Assembly (NCBI GenBank): GCA_900548455.1
Contig: URKQ01000001.1
Span: 248,001-312,000 of the forward strand
Source of the DNA: an uncultured Clostridium sp.
Lineage (GTDB): Bacteria > Bacillota > Clostridia > Clostridiales > Clostridiaceae
DNA length: 64,000 nt
Reading direction: 5' to 3'
Position numbers and translations under genes: made by a program. The notes beneath the pieces are model-generated. The model saw nothing but the letters and a program-made list of their open reading frames with translations, ran no database searches and had not been told where the DNA came from. Shown one piece after another: positions 42,994 through 52,303 of this stretch; the first letter of the stretch is position 1, and each line of letters opens with the position of its first letter.

Positions 42994-43557
42994 ATGAAAT
43001 ACATGGGAGATTTTAATTGGTGGAATGAAAGATTTAAAGGGAGAGAGCTAAACATTATGAAACATGAAAAATGTTTAGAAGAGGACATTATTTATTTTCC
43101 TAAAGAAGGCAGGGTATTAGATATTGCTTGTGGGGATGGAAGAAATTCAATTTATTTAGCAAGACTAGGCTATAGTGTTTGTGCTATTGATTTTAGTGAA
43201 GAAGCATTAACCAGGTTAAAGTATTTTGCTAATAAAGAAAATCTTCATATTAAAACTGAGTTAGTAGATTTAGCAAAAGACAATGTGTTTGTTAATTTGA
43301 ATAAATTTGATATTGTAATAATTAATCATTATAGACTAAATCCAGGTTTATATAAAAATTTAGTAAATCACTTAAATGCAGGTGGTATATTATGGGTAAA
43401 TGGATTTGAAGAAGTTCCAAAGGATAATCCTAGTATTACAAAATCAGATATTATGAAGGAAGCAGATTTTGAGGATTTGAATAACTATGAACTAAAGGAT
43501 AAGAAGTTATATGAAATAGGTGAACGAAAGTTTATTAGATGTATATGGAAAGTTTAA
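42994..43557 (+). CDS. Class I SAM-dependent methyltransferase (TehB-like)
   Basis: 187 residues. SAM motif I is 'VLDIACGDGRNSIYLARLGYSV' at ~43-64, with acidic motif II 'CAIDFSEEAL' and motif 'DIVIINHYRLNPGL'. The size and order fit small TehB/UbiE-type methyltransferases. It is co-directional with the GNAT gene upstream; AGGAGAG precedes its ATG. The substrate is unknown. Confidence 0.85.
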   Translation: MKYMGDFNWWNERFKGRELNIMKHEKCLEEDIIYFPKEGRVLDIACGDGRNSIYLARLGYSVCAIDFSEEALTRLKYFANKENLHIKTELVDLAKDNVFVNLNKFDIVIINHYRLNPGLYKNLVNHLNAGGILWVNGFEEVPKDNPSITKSDIMKEADFEDLNNYELKDKKLYEIGERKFIRCIWKV

Positions 43558-43581
43558 AATATTTATTAGACATCTTATTAA

Positions 43582-44453
43582 AAGAGGATATTTAAAGAAA
43601 TATTAAGTTACCTTAAAAATGCAGGGTATACATTAGGGATTTGTACTAATGGTAGTAAAGAATATATGAATAAAATATTAGCTCATTTTAACATAGAAGA
43701 ATACTTCCAAATAAAAAAATCAAGAATTGAGGGCTTAGAAAAATTTCAAATTATAAATCAAATACTTAGTGAAAGTGCCAGTGATAGTGCTATTATAGTT
43801 GGAGATACATCCATAGATTTTGATGCAGCTAATGCAACTAGTTGCATATCCATAGGTGTGTCATATGGATATGGTGGAGATGACTATAAGAATGCTGATT
43901 TTATGGCAGATAGTCCACTAGAAATTTTCGGAATTATTAGTAAAATTAATGGAATTTATAAAGAAGTTACGATGGAAATTTTGAATAGAAAGCAAAAGAA
44001 TAAACCAATAATAGTAGGAATCAATGGTGTGGATACATCTGGGAAATCAATGTTTACAAAAGAACTTTCAAGATACCTTTTTAAGATAGGATTTAAAAGT
44101 GAGATTATTTCTATAGATGATTTCCACAATCCTTCAAAGATAAGAAATAAGGAAGAAAATCCGGTTGTTTCTTATCTTAATAATGCATTCGATATTACAA
44201 AAATAGAGAGCCACTTAATAGATATTTTGATTTACGAATATTTATAGATATTTCCTTTGATGAAGTATTAGAAAGAGCATCAAAGAGAGATATAGGACTA
44301 CTAGGTGAAGCTGTAATTGAAAAGTATAACAGTAAGTATATACCTATACAAAAGTTATATATGGAAAATTATAATCCTAAGGAGCTAAGTGATATTATTA
44401 TTGAGAATAGTGATTATATGAATCCTAAAATTACAGCAAGAAAAAATAAGTAA
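43582..44453 (+). pseudogene. Decayed HAD phosphatase-uridine kinase fusion
   Basis: The reading frame is open from 43582 but lacks the N-terminal HAD nucleophile motif. What remains shows HAD motifs 'ICTNGS' and 'IVGDTSIDFDAA', then a P-loop kinase start 'VGINGVDTSGKS'. The frame stops at 44247 and the kinase C-terminus resumes in another frame ('ISFDEVLERASKRDIGLLG') to 44453, with the central kinase segment missing. This is a 5'-truncated, internally deleted and frameshifted gene. An intact ancestor would be a nucleoside- or sugar-phosphate-handling fusion. Confidence 0.78.
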
Positions 44454-44476
44454 GAAGAAAGCTATAGAAACTATTG

Positions 44477-44509
44477 AGACGTTGTTTTAGAATAAGCAAC
44501 GTCTTTTTT
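44477..44509 (+). terminator. Rho-independent terminator
   Basis: AGACGTTGTTTT pairs with the AAGCAACGTCT arm (core 44477-44484/44497-44504, extended by G-U and A-U), followed by T6. Confidence 0.82.
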
Positions 44510-44558
44510 ATGCTAGGAAATAGTATAAATTAGATAAAAAATATAAATTTTTGTAAAT

Positions 44559-44574
44559 TTGTTACGAATATAAT
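44559..44574 (+). promoter_or_regulatory. Cytolysin promoter element, TTGTTACGAA followed by TATAAT
   Basis: TTGTTACGAA at 44559-44568 overlaps TATAAT at 44569-44574. The same 10-mer recurs at 46483-46492 upstream of the chemoreceptor gene. No good -35 is seen, so an activator or alternative sigma factor is possible. Confidence 0.4.
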
Positions 44575-44635
44575 AGTAAGATATATCTTAAGTAACATTT
44601 TAATTCTTAAAAGAGCATGCTTAGGGGGGACTAAT

Positions 44636-46156
44636 ATGAAAAAAGTAAAATTATTAACAAGTTTAGCGGTTATATTATCACTTATTATGGTACCATGTAC
44701 TGCTTTAGCAGTTCCTATAAATGAACAACGTTGTGAAAGTATAATATCAGAGCAAAACTATCATGGAATAGATATGGGAATATGGAATTTAAATTATGAT
44801 AGGAATGCAGTTTTATCTAACCAAGGAGAAAGTGTTGAAAGCTTTGTACCAAAGTCAGGATCAGAGGTAAATGGAAAATTTGTTGTTGTTGAAAAGAATA
44901 AAAAATCTTTAAGTACAACACCAGTTGATATATCTATAATAGACTCTATAACTGATCGTACTTATCCAGGGGCATTACAACTTGCAGATAAGGGATTTTT
45001 AGATAATAGGCCAACATTACTAATGTGTAAAAGAAAACCTATAGATATTAGTATTGATTTGCCAGGTATGGGTAGTAACAATACTATTAACGTTAAAAAT
45101 CCAAACTATAGTAATGTATCAGCGGCGGTAGATACTTTAATTAATAATTGGAGTGAAAAAAATTCTAGTTCGCATACATTACCAGCAAGAACTCAATACT
45201 CAGAAGCCATGGTTTATAGTTTATCTCAAATTGGAGCTGAATTAAATGTAGATGCTAAAACACTTACCAACTCATTATCAATTGATTTTGATGCTATTTC
45301 AAAGGGTGAAAAGAAGGTAATGGTAGCAGCATATAAACAAATATTTTATACAGTAAGTGCTTCACTTCCTGAAAATCCATCTGATTTGTTTGATGACAGT
45401 GTTACTTTTTCTGAACTTCAAAGAAAAGGGGTAAGTGATAGTACACCACCTTTAATGGTATCTAATGTTGCATATGGAAGGACTGTATATGTAAAATTAG
45501 AAACTAATTCAAACAGTGATGAAGTGGAAGAGGCATTTAAAGCTGTACTTAAAGGTAATAGTGTAGAAAATAATACAAAGTACAAAAATATTTTAGATGA
45601 ATCTTCATTTACAGCAGTTGTGTTAGGTGGAGATGCTCAAACACATAATAAAGTTGTAACTAAAGACTTTGATGAAATAAGAAATATTATAAAAGACAAT
45701 GCAGAGTTTAGTATAAAAAATCCTGGATATCCAATGTCTTATACTAGTGTGTTCTTAAAGGACAACTCCCTTGCAGCTGTAAATAATAGAACTGAATACA
45801 TTGAGACAAAATCTACTGAATATACAAGGGGTAAAATTAATTTAGATCATTACGGGGCTTATGTAGCACAATTTGATATTTCATGGGATGAATTTAATTA
45901 TGATGAAAATGGAAATGAAGTTTTAGTTCATAAAACATGGGATGGTAATTGGGAAGATAAAACAGCTCATTTTAGCACTGTAATTCCACTCCCTGCCAAT
46001 GCTAAAAATATAAGAATATATGGTAGAGAATGTACAGGCCTTGCTTGGGAATGGTGGAGGGATGTTATTAATGAATATAATGTTCCTTTAACAAATAAAA
46101 TAAATGTTGAAATGGGTGGAACAACACTATATCCATACGGAAGTGTACAACCTTAA
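44636..46156 (+). CDS. Cholesterol-dependent cytolysin (thiol-activated pore-forming toxin)
   Basis: 506 residues, the usual length. It has a signal peptide (MKKVKLLTSLAV... to 'ALA', ~27 residues). The undecapeptide ECTGLAWEWWR is at ~465-475, canonical in sequence, and the cholesterol-recognition Thr-Leu pair is at ~497-498 in GTTLYP. Domains 1-3 hold the transmembrane-hairpin segments before it. Secreted monomers bind cholesterol-rich membranes and assemble pores, as in perfringolysin, tetanolysin and botulinolysin. The RBS TTAGGGGGGA is strong. The gene is monocistronic, with its own terminators. Confidence 0.97.
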   Translation: MKKVKLLTSLAVILSLIMVPCTALAVPINEQRCESIISEQNYHGIDMGIWNLNYDRNAVLSNQGESVESFVPKSGSEVNGKFVVVEKNKKSLSTTPVDISIIDSITDRTYPGALQLADKGFLDNRPTLLMCKRKPIDISIDLPGMGSNNTINVKNPNYSNVSAAVDTLINNWSEKNSSSHTLPARTQYSEAMVYSLSQIGAELNVDAKTLTNSLSIDFDAISKGEKKVMVAAYKQIFYTVSASLPENPSDLFDDSVTFSELQRKGVSDSTPPLMVSNVAYGRTVYVKLETNSNSDEVEEAFKAVLKGNSVENNTKYKNILDESSFTAVVLGGDAQTHNKVVTKDFDEIRNIIKDNAEFSIKNPGYPMSYTSVFLKDNSLAAVNNRTEYIETKSTEYTRGKINLDHYGAYVAQFDISWDEFNYDENGNEVLVHKTWDGNWEDKTAHFSTVIPLPANAKNIRIYGRECTGLAWEWWRDVINEYNVPLTNKINVEMGGTTLYPYGSVQP

Positions 46157-46190
46157 TAAAGAACGTTTTAAATTTAGTTGTAAAGTAGAA

Positions 46191-46217
46191 AAGGAGGCGG
46201 TAAATAACCGCCTCTTT
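46191..46217 (+). terminator. Terminator after the cytolysin gene
   Basis: A GC-rich 11-pair stem AAGGAGGCGGT/ACCGCCTCTTT (46191-46201/46207-46217) contains one G-U, with a 5-base loop. Confidence 0.85.
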
Positions 46218-46223
46218 AAATTT

Positions 46224-46259
46224 GGCTCTGTATGCAATTAGAGTTACATATACAGAGCC
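46224..46259 (+). terminator. Second hairpin downstream of the cytolysin gene
   Basis: A 10-bp stem GGCTCTGTAT/ATACAGAGCC (46224-46233/46250-46259) directly follows the first terminator. The tail is not T-rich, so it is a weak terminator or an mRNA end stabiliser. The rest of the gap to 46534 is AT-rich with no gene. Confidence 0.6.
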
Positions 46260-46482
46260 TATATGTCTTTGAACGCATTTTAATCCTCATAATAATATGA
46301 AATAAATTAAGGTGGATCAATAGTTAATAATTTCATTAAAAGTAAATTAATATAAAATGACAATAACAAAAATTTAGATAAATAAAAAAATACAAAAAAA
46401 CAATACCTGTTAATGGAAATCTTAATAAATATTAAGATAAAAAGGCGAAATTTATCTATCGTAGCTATTAATTATTAATAAA

Positions 46483-46497
46483 TTGTTACGAAATAAT
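46483..46497 (+). promoter_or_regulatory. TTGTTACGAA-type promoter element upstream of the chemoreceptor
   Basis: TTGTTACGAA at 46483-46492 is followed by ATAAT, matching the cytolysin promoter element at 44559. This suggests shared control, from two copies only. Confidence 0.35.
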
Positions 46498-46533
46498 GTA
46501 TGTGAAAATAACTGAGGACAAATAGGAGGAAAA

Positions 46534-48561
46534 ATGAAGAGAGTGATTAAAAACAGAAATTATAGTCTTGGAAGTAAGATGATGCTAGTCGTGGCAATTA
46601 TTTTATTGGTAAGTTTAACATGTTTGGCGTCCATTACCTTTAAGATTTTTAAAAGTGCTTATTACGAGGAAAACTTGAGAGTATTTAATGCAGAAGTTAA
46701 AGGCTTAACTGCAACTGTAAATAATCTGATTTCATCAGAAATAAATTCTCTAGATAAGTATGTTTATAATGACAATGTAATATCAATTTTAGGTGGTAGC
46801 ACAGGACTTGATAGTGAAGAAACAAAAAGTGTTAAAAAGAAAATTGATGATTTGCTTAAATTAGAGGGTGAAAAAGAATATATAGAAATGGCATATGTAG
46901 TTAATAATAATGGTGATATTATAGCTTCAAGCGAGGAAAGTATTATTGGTTCATCAGTTGCAGATCGTGATTACTTTAAAGAGATTCAAAAGGGAAGTGA
47001 TCTATATATATCAAATCTTTTAAAGTCATTTGATACTGGAGATTACATAAATGTTATGGCAAGAAGTATAAAGGATGCTAATGGAAAGATAGTAGGGGTA
47101 GTTTGTAAGGATATTATTTCAGAGTTATTTCATCCTGTATTTGAAGAATATAACTACGGTAGATTTACAGTAAATATGATTGATAACACTGGAAATATAA
47201 TATATGATTACGATGAAAAATTTATTGGAAATACTTCTGGAATTGAACAAATTGATAAAGCGTCAATTGGAGATTTTACAGGCATTGAGACAATAAATTA
47301 TGTGTATGAAAATGAAAAATGCATAGCTTTGGCTGGTAAGGTGCCTTATACAAATTGGACAATTTTCTCAAACGCATATTTAAGTGATATAGAAGAACCT
47401 ATTAGAAAAATGGCCTTAATTACAGTTGGTTTAACAATTGGACTTTTATTAATAACACTATTTATTATCAAGTTAGCTAGTAATAAAATTATAAATCCTA
47501 TTAAGTTGCTGACCAAAAGTCTAAAAAGTGTTTCAGAAGGAGACTTAACAACTAGGATTGAAGAAATTAAATCAAAAGATGAAATTGGAGTTTTAGCAAA
47601 GTCACTAAATATTACGTGTGGAAAGTTATCAGGTGTTATTTGTGATGTAAAGTCAACTATAAATACGGTAAGCAATCACGCTTGCGATTTAGCAGCTATC
47701 AATGAAGAAGTAAGCGCTTCAAATGAAGAAATTGTCGCAGCAGTAAATGATATTTCTCAAAAAATAGTTCAAGTTGCAGGTAATACTGTTGATTGTAAGG
47801 ATAATGTTGTTAAATTAGATGAAGCTATTGAGAAGTTAAAAGATAATAATAATACTATTAAGGAAAAGAACTTTAAGGTAATGGATGTTGTAGATGATAA
47901 TGGATTAAAACTTGGGGAATTCATGAGCTACAATGAAAAGTCATTTAGTAGTTTTGAAGAATTAAAAATAACTATAAACGATTTGTTTAGTGGAATTAAT
48001 AATGTAACAGAATTTTTAAATATGATAAATAATATAGCTTCCCAGACGAATTTATTGTCTTTAAATGCTGCCATTGAAGCAGCTAGGGCTGGAGAAGCTG
48101 GTAAAGGTTTTGCAGTAGTTGCTGACGAGATAAGAAATCTATCATCAGAAACACAAAAGGCTACCGATAGTATTTCAGCTATAATAAATGATATTGGTAG
48201 GTTAGTTCACAATACAAATAATAATTTAAATACAACAGATGAAATTAATAATGGACAAAAAGATGCGGTTATGAAAATGGAAGAATCTTTTAGAAATATG
48301 AGATTACTTTTAGAAAATGTAATAGAGCAATCTGCTAAAATAGGAGAAAATATAGATATTGTAGATAGTGAAAATGTAAATGTTACTAGATCAATTACTG
48401 AAGTCTCTGATTCAGCAGAACAGATTGCAGCAATAATTGAAGAGATAAATGCATCTATGAACGAACAGGTAACTGTATTTGCAAATGTTAATAGTAGTTC
48501 TGAAGAACTAAATAATGTATGTGAAGACTTAACGAATTCTGTAAATATTTTAAAGGTATAG
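46534..48561 (+). CDS. Methyl-accepting chemotaxis protein (Cache type)
   Basis: 675 residues. TM1 is at ~15-36. The extracytoplasmic Cache region at ~37-285 includes 'DRDYFKEIQKGSDLYISNLLKS', a dCache motif with the ligand-contact DRDYF. TM2 is at ~290-310, then HAMP, then the signalling domain with 'IEAARAGEAGKGFAVVADEIRNLS'. dCache_1 receptors commonly sense amino acids, amines or short organic acids. The RBS AGGAGG is present. It lies between the cytolysin gene and an ABC exporter pair on the opposite strand. Confidence 0.93.
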   Translation: MKRVIKNRNYSLGSKMMLVVAIILLVSLTCLASITFKIFKSAYYEENLRVFNAEVKGLTATVNNLISSEINSLDKYVYNDNVISILGGSTGLDSEETKSVKKKIDDLLKLEGEKEYIEMAYVVNNNGDIIASSEESIIGSSVADRDYFKEIQKGSDLYISNLLKSFDTGDYINVMARSIKDANGKIVGVVCKDIISELFHPVFEEYNYGRFTVNMIDNTGNIIYDYDEKFIGNTSGIEQIDKASIGDFTGIETINYVYENEKCIALAGKVPYTNWTIFSNAYLSDIEEPIRKMALITVGLTIGLLLITLFIIKLASNKIINPIKLLTKSLKSVSEGDLTTRIEEIKSKDEIGVLAKSLNITCGKLSGVICDVKSTINTVSNHACDLAAINEEVSASNEEIVAAVNDISQKIVQVAGNTVDCKDNVVKLDEAIEKLKDNNNTIKEKNFKVMDVVDDNGLKLGEFMSYNEKSFSSFEELKITINDLFSGINNVTEFLNMINNIASQTNLLSLNAAIEAARAGEAGKGFAVVADEIRNLSSETQKATDSISAIINDIGRLVHNTNNNLNTTDEINNGQKDAVMKMEESFRNMRLLLENVIEQSAKIGENIDIVDSENVNVTRSITEVSDSAEQIAAIIEEINASMNEQVTVFANVNSSSEELNNVCEDLTNSVNILKV

Positions 48562-48574
48562 TTGTTGTTAAAGA

Positions 48575-48618
48575 AAGGGGATACCGCAGTAAATAATTAG
48601 TGCGGTATCCCCTTCTAT
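48575..48618. terminator. Bidirectional terminator
   Basis: A perfect 14-bp stem AAGGGGATACCGCA/TGCGGTATCCCCTT (48575-48588/48601-48614) lies between convergent genes. Confidence 0.92.
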
Positions 48619-48619
48619 T

Positions 48620-50443
48620 TTAGACTGCATAGTATGCAGCTTGAGTATTAAAAAGTAGAGCATATTCTCCATTTAAGTTAATTAAGTCTTCGTGACTTCC
48701 TTTTTCAATAAGTTCACCATTTCTAAATACCATTATCTCATCACAGAATTTACAACTACTCATACGGTGAGAGATGTAAATTGCACTTTTATCTTTTATC
48801 ATATCATTGAAATTTTCGTATATTTCAGCTTCACTGATAGGGTCCAGGGCGCTAGTTGGCTCGTCCAATATGACAAAGGCCCCATCTTTGTATAGAGCTC
48901 TAGCAATGGCGATTTTTTGTGCTTCCCCACCACTAATTTCAATACCTTCTTCATTTTCTTTATAGATATAATTATTGATGTTTTGAGGCCATTTTTCAAT
49001 TTTCTTATATATATCTACTTTTTTTAGGCTATCTATAACTCTATCTTCATCAATATCTTCACTGCAAGCTATATTTTCTTTTAATGGATAAGAAAAGAGT
49101 TTGAAATCTTGGAAAACTACACTAAATAATTCTGTATACTGACTATAGTTATATTTTGAAATATCAATGCCATTTAATAAAATTCTACCTTCAGTAGGCA
49201 CATATAAACGGCAAAGTAGCTTAATTAAAGTAGTTTTACCAGCTCCATTTTCCCCAACTATAGCGGTCTTTTTATTAACATCAAAGGTGCAAGAAACATT
49301 TTTTAATACATAATTATCACTACCTGGATATTTAAAACTTACATTTTCAAAGGTAAAGGTATAATCATTACCACTTCGTTTCTCTATCTTCAAGTTTCCT
49401 GTTTCATGAATACTAGGTTTCTTTATAAATTTCTCAAATAAACTGATGTATTCACCTTTAAATGCCAAGGATGAGTAAGAACCAATAAAGTTAGATATTG
49501 AGGTTGTTAAAGTTTCAATAGCTCCAGCATACATTAAAACGGAACCAATACTTATTAGCCCAAGCATTGCCTTTTGACCAATGAAAATATAGGTTATTCC
49601 ACTTGCAAGTACAAAATGGAATATCTCAATGCCGCTAAATAACCCTGTTTTTCTACCCCAGTCAGTATAAATTTTACAACTTTTCACCAGACGTTCTTCA
49701 TATTGTTTAGATAGGAAAGGTTTCATAAAGAACAATCTAATATCCTTTGCATTTTCATAGGACATAATGCTAGAGGTAAGATAACCACTTTGAGAATTAC
49801 CTTTCTCATTGCTAAGAAGCATGTTTTCAGTTTCTTTTCCTGACTTTTTAGAGCATATAAAGCTAATGTAAAAGCTAAATAAATAAAATCCAAGGAGCAG
49901 TATTAGAAGAATAATTGAAGTTTTTGACATAGTTGTACCAATTAAGGCTTCTTTAACTAAGTTAATTACAAATATAATTGATAAAACCATGGTAAACATA
50001 TATTCAAGGCATGTAAAGATTGAATTGAAAAAGTCATCACATCCACCACTGCTGTTACTACCATTTTTAGCACGGCGAATACTATTTAAAGTTTCTTCTT
50101 TTTCAAAATCATCGTAATCGATGGTATAAGCTTTATAATCCGTTTTACATACTATTGTATCGTGGATAATTTGCAAATTGGCAGATATATATTGGGTAGA
50201 GGCTCTTGAGATTATTCCAACAATTAGTGCAAGAGTAAGCATAAGAGCGATATATTTAATTGAGCCTTGATAGGTTCCACTATATACTAAATCCAATATA
50301 ACAGCTGAATAATATATGGTTATAAAAGGAAGAACGGCATTGCTTAGAGCTCTAAATACTCCAACTACAACTAATTTTTTAGAAAAAGATGATATCATTT
50401 TTATAAAATCACTTATATTTTTTAACATTGTTTTATTGCGCAC
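48620..50443 (-). CDS. ABC exporter, fused membrane and ATPase domains (subunit 2)
   Basis: 607 residues, GTG start at 50443 with GGAGGGAG upstream; the longer frame to 50509 lies inside the preceding gene. A six-helix exporter domain covers ~20-320 and the ATPase domain ~350-600. Walker A is GENGAGKTT. The signature is ISGGEAQK, slightly off LSGGQ. Walker B is FVILDEPTSALDP. It overlaps the upstream ABC gene by 11 bases, so the two are translationally coupled and probably form a heterodimer. No peptidase domain is present. The substrate is unknown. Confidence 0.9.
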   Translation of the reverse strand: MRNKTMLKNISDFIKMISSFSKKLVVVGVFRALSNAVLPFITIYYSAVILDLVYSGTYQGSIKYIALMLTLALIVGIISRASTQYISANLQIIHDTIVCKTDYKAYTIDYDDFEKEETLNSIRRAKNGSNSSGGCDDFFNSIFTCLEYMFTMVLSIIFVINLVKEALIGTTMSKTSIILLILLLGFYLFSFYISFICSKKSGKETENMLLSNEKGNSQSGYLTSSIMSYENAKDIRLFFMKPFLSKQYEERLVKSCKIYTDWGRKTGLFSGIEIFHFVLASGITYIFIGQKAMLGLISIGSVLMYAGAIETLTTSISNFIGSYSSLAFKGEYISLFEKFIKKPSIHETGNLKIEKRSGNDYTFTFENVSFKYPGSDNYVLKNVSCTFDVNKKTAIVGENGAGKTTLIKLLCRLYVPTEGRILLNGIDISKYNYSQYTELFSVVFQDFKLFSYPLKENIACSEDIDEDRVIDSLKKVDIYKKIEKWPQNINNYIYKENEEGIEISGGEAQKIAIARALYKDGAFVILDEPTSALDPISEAEIYENFNDMIKDKSAIYISHRMSSCKFCDEIMVFRNGELIEKGSHEDLINLNGEYALLFNTQAAYYAV

Positions 50444-52241
50444 AGAATTCTCCCTCCTCTTCCACATAGTATTTTGCTTGTACATCGAACATCTCTGCAT
50501 ATTTACCATCTACAGCCATTAAGTCATCATGGGTTCCTTCTTCAATAATTTTGCCATTTTCTAAGAAGATGATTCTATTACAGAATCTTGTTGAAGCAAG
50601 ACGATGAGATATGAAAAGAGAAGTTTTATTTTTAGTATAGTTAAGGAAGTTTTCATACATTTCACTTTCACTTAAAGCATCTAATTGAGCAGTAGGTTCA
50701 TCTAAAATTATAAAGGAGCCTCCTTTGTATAAAGCTCTAGCAAGCATAAGCTTTTGCTTTTGACCTCCACTTAACTGTATTCCGTTATCATCAAAATCTT
50801 TTCCTATAAAGGTGTTATATCCATCTTTCAAAGATTCGATTTTTTCAGCTATACCCGCATCCTCACAACATCTTTTTACCTTCTCCATATCAGTTTGATC
50901 TTTGTCTGCAATGGAAACATTACTAAATATTTCAAAGGAATATATGAAAGATTCCTGAAATACAACGGAAATAGCCTTATAAACCTGATATAAATTTAAC
51001 TCCGCTATATTTTGATTATTAATTAATATTTTTCCTGCAGTAGGCTGATATAGTCCGGAAAGAAGTTTTACAATGGTTGTTTTACCAGCTCCATTAACAC
51101 CCACTAAAGCTATTTTTTCTCCAGCTTTAATTTCAAGATTAAAATCCTTTAATATATATCGCTGGCTATCAGGATATTTAAAATCCACGTGTTCCATTTT
51201 AATGCTGATATTTTCAGGATTTTTAAGATCTTCGCCATCTTCATATTTATAACTATCAGCCATAGATAAATAATTTCTTAAATCATCTATTCGAAGACTG
51301 GCCCTTTTTATTTCATTGATATTATCCGTTATTTTAGAAAAATAGGTGGAAAATCCGCTAATCATATTTAGATATAAAACAAATAGGCCCACATTCATGC
51401 CTTTAGATAGAAGATAAAGCAAATAACCATAACTTACACCATCTCTAAGAAATTTAAGGACTAAGCTTACTAAATCTGCTCCAAAGAAACGAATACGTTC
51501 CTTATATAATATTTTTTGTGTATCTTTAATTTTTGTACTTTCTTTATCTTGTAACCAATCTTGCATTTGATAAAGCCTTATATCTTTTCCAGATGCTACA
51601 TTAAATGCTTGATCTTCAACATAAGTTATACTTTTATTTAGTTTGGCTCTGATATCTTTATTTTTAAATTCATATTTATAGGCAGCTTTAAAACATAAGC
51701 TGTTTATAACGGATATGCCTAATAAAAATATAATAATAAGAGGAGATATCTGACCAATGACTATAGTAAATAGAATTAAACTTAAAGCATTTTTTAAAAG
51801 GTCAATCCATTGACGATTAAAAAATTCTAGGCCTACCCAGTTGCTATTAAGTGCATTTACAGCCTTATTTAATTCTTTTTGTTTAGATTCACTTTCAACA
51901 TTAATAAAGTCACAAGACATTAGCTTTTTAAGTAATTTTGTCCAGCCAGCAAACATTCTTACTTCAATATGATACATTTCATTTCTGCCCTTTAAGTAGT
52001 AAAAGAGCAATCTAAAGGTTGCTAATATAGCAAATATGATGGAAAGGTAGATTACGAAATTTTTAAAGTCAATCTTATTAGTTAGAAGAAAAATTATAAT
52101 ACTAGGAATAAGCATAAATAAAAAAGTATCTAATGAGGCCATAATTATTTCTAGTATCCAAAAATACATTTGTTTTTTATTATTTTTCTTTAATTCAGCA
52201 ATAGTATATTTTAAGTTGCTTATAACTCCAAAACTATTCAT
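50433..52241 (-). CDS. ABC exporter, fused membrane and ATPase domains (subunit 1)
   Basis: 602 residues with the same architecture as its partner: membrane domain ~20-320, then an ATPase with Walker A GVNGAGKTT, signature LSGGQKQK and Walker B FIILDEPTAQLDA. This subunit keeps the canonical LSGGQ, while the partner has ISGGEAQ, as expected for an asymmetric heterodimeric exporter. GGGAG precedes the ATG. The pair shares no operon with another gene type; lipid, peptide or drug export are all possible. Confidence 0.9.
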   Translation of the reverse strand: MNSFGVISNLKYTIAELKKNNKKQMYFWILEIIMASLDTFLFMLIPSIIIFLLTNKIDFKNFVIYLSIIFAILATFRLLFYYLKGRNEMYHIEVRMFAGWTKLLKKLMSCDFINVESESKQKELNKAVNALNSNWVGLEFFNRQWIDLLKNALSLILFTIVIGQISPLIIIFLLGISVINSLCFKAAYKYEFKNKDIRAKLNKSITYVEDQAFNVASGKDIRLYQMQDWLQDKESTKIKDTQKILYKERIRFFGADLVSLVLKFLRDGVSYGYLLYLLSKGMNVGLFVLYLNMISGFSTYFSKITDNINEIKRASLRIDDLRNYLSMADSYKYEDGEDLKNPENISIKMEHVDFKYPDSQRYILKDFNLEIKAGEKIALVGVNGAGKTTIVKLLSGLYQPTAGKILINNQNIAELNLYQVYKAISVVFQESFIYSFEIFSNVSIADKDQTDMEKVKRCCEDAGIAEKIESLKDGYNTFIGKDFDDNGIQLSGGQKQKLMLARALYKGGSFIILDEPTAQLDALSESEMYENFLNYTKNKTSLFISHRLASTRFCNRIIFLENGKIIEEGTHDDLMAVDGKYAEMFDVQAKYYVEEEGEFCAQ

Positions 52242-52264
52242 ATAACTCCCATACTTTCTTAATT

Positions 52265-52298
52265 AAGGCTCTGCAGTTAAGTCTCGCTGCAGAGCCTT
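52265..52298 (-). terminator. Hairpin after pepF
   Basis: A perfect 12-bp stem AAGGCTCTGCAG/CTGCAGAGCCTT (52265-52276/52287-52298). The minus-strand tail is only moderately T-rich. Confidence 0.75.
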
Positions 52299-52303
52299 CA
52301 CTT

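Noticed and set aside
44500..44636. VirR boxes upstream of the cytolysin gene, as for perfringolysin
   Set aside because: No CCCAGTT-type direct repeats occur in the promoter region.
48620..52241. Lantibiotic-type exporters belonging to the RiPP cluster
   Set aside because: They are 12 kb away, lack a C39 peptidase domain and have no precursor gene beside them.
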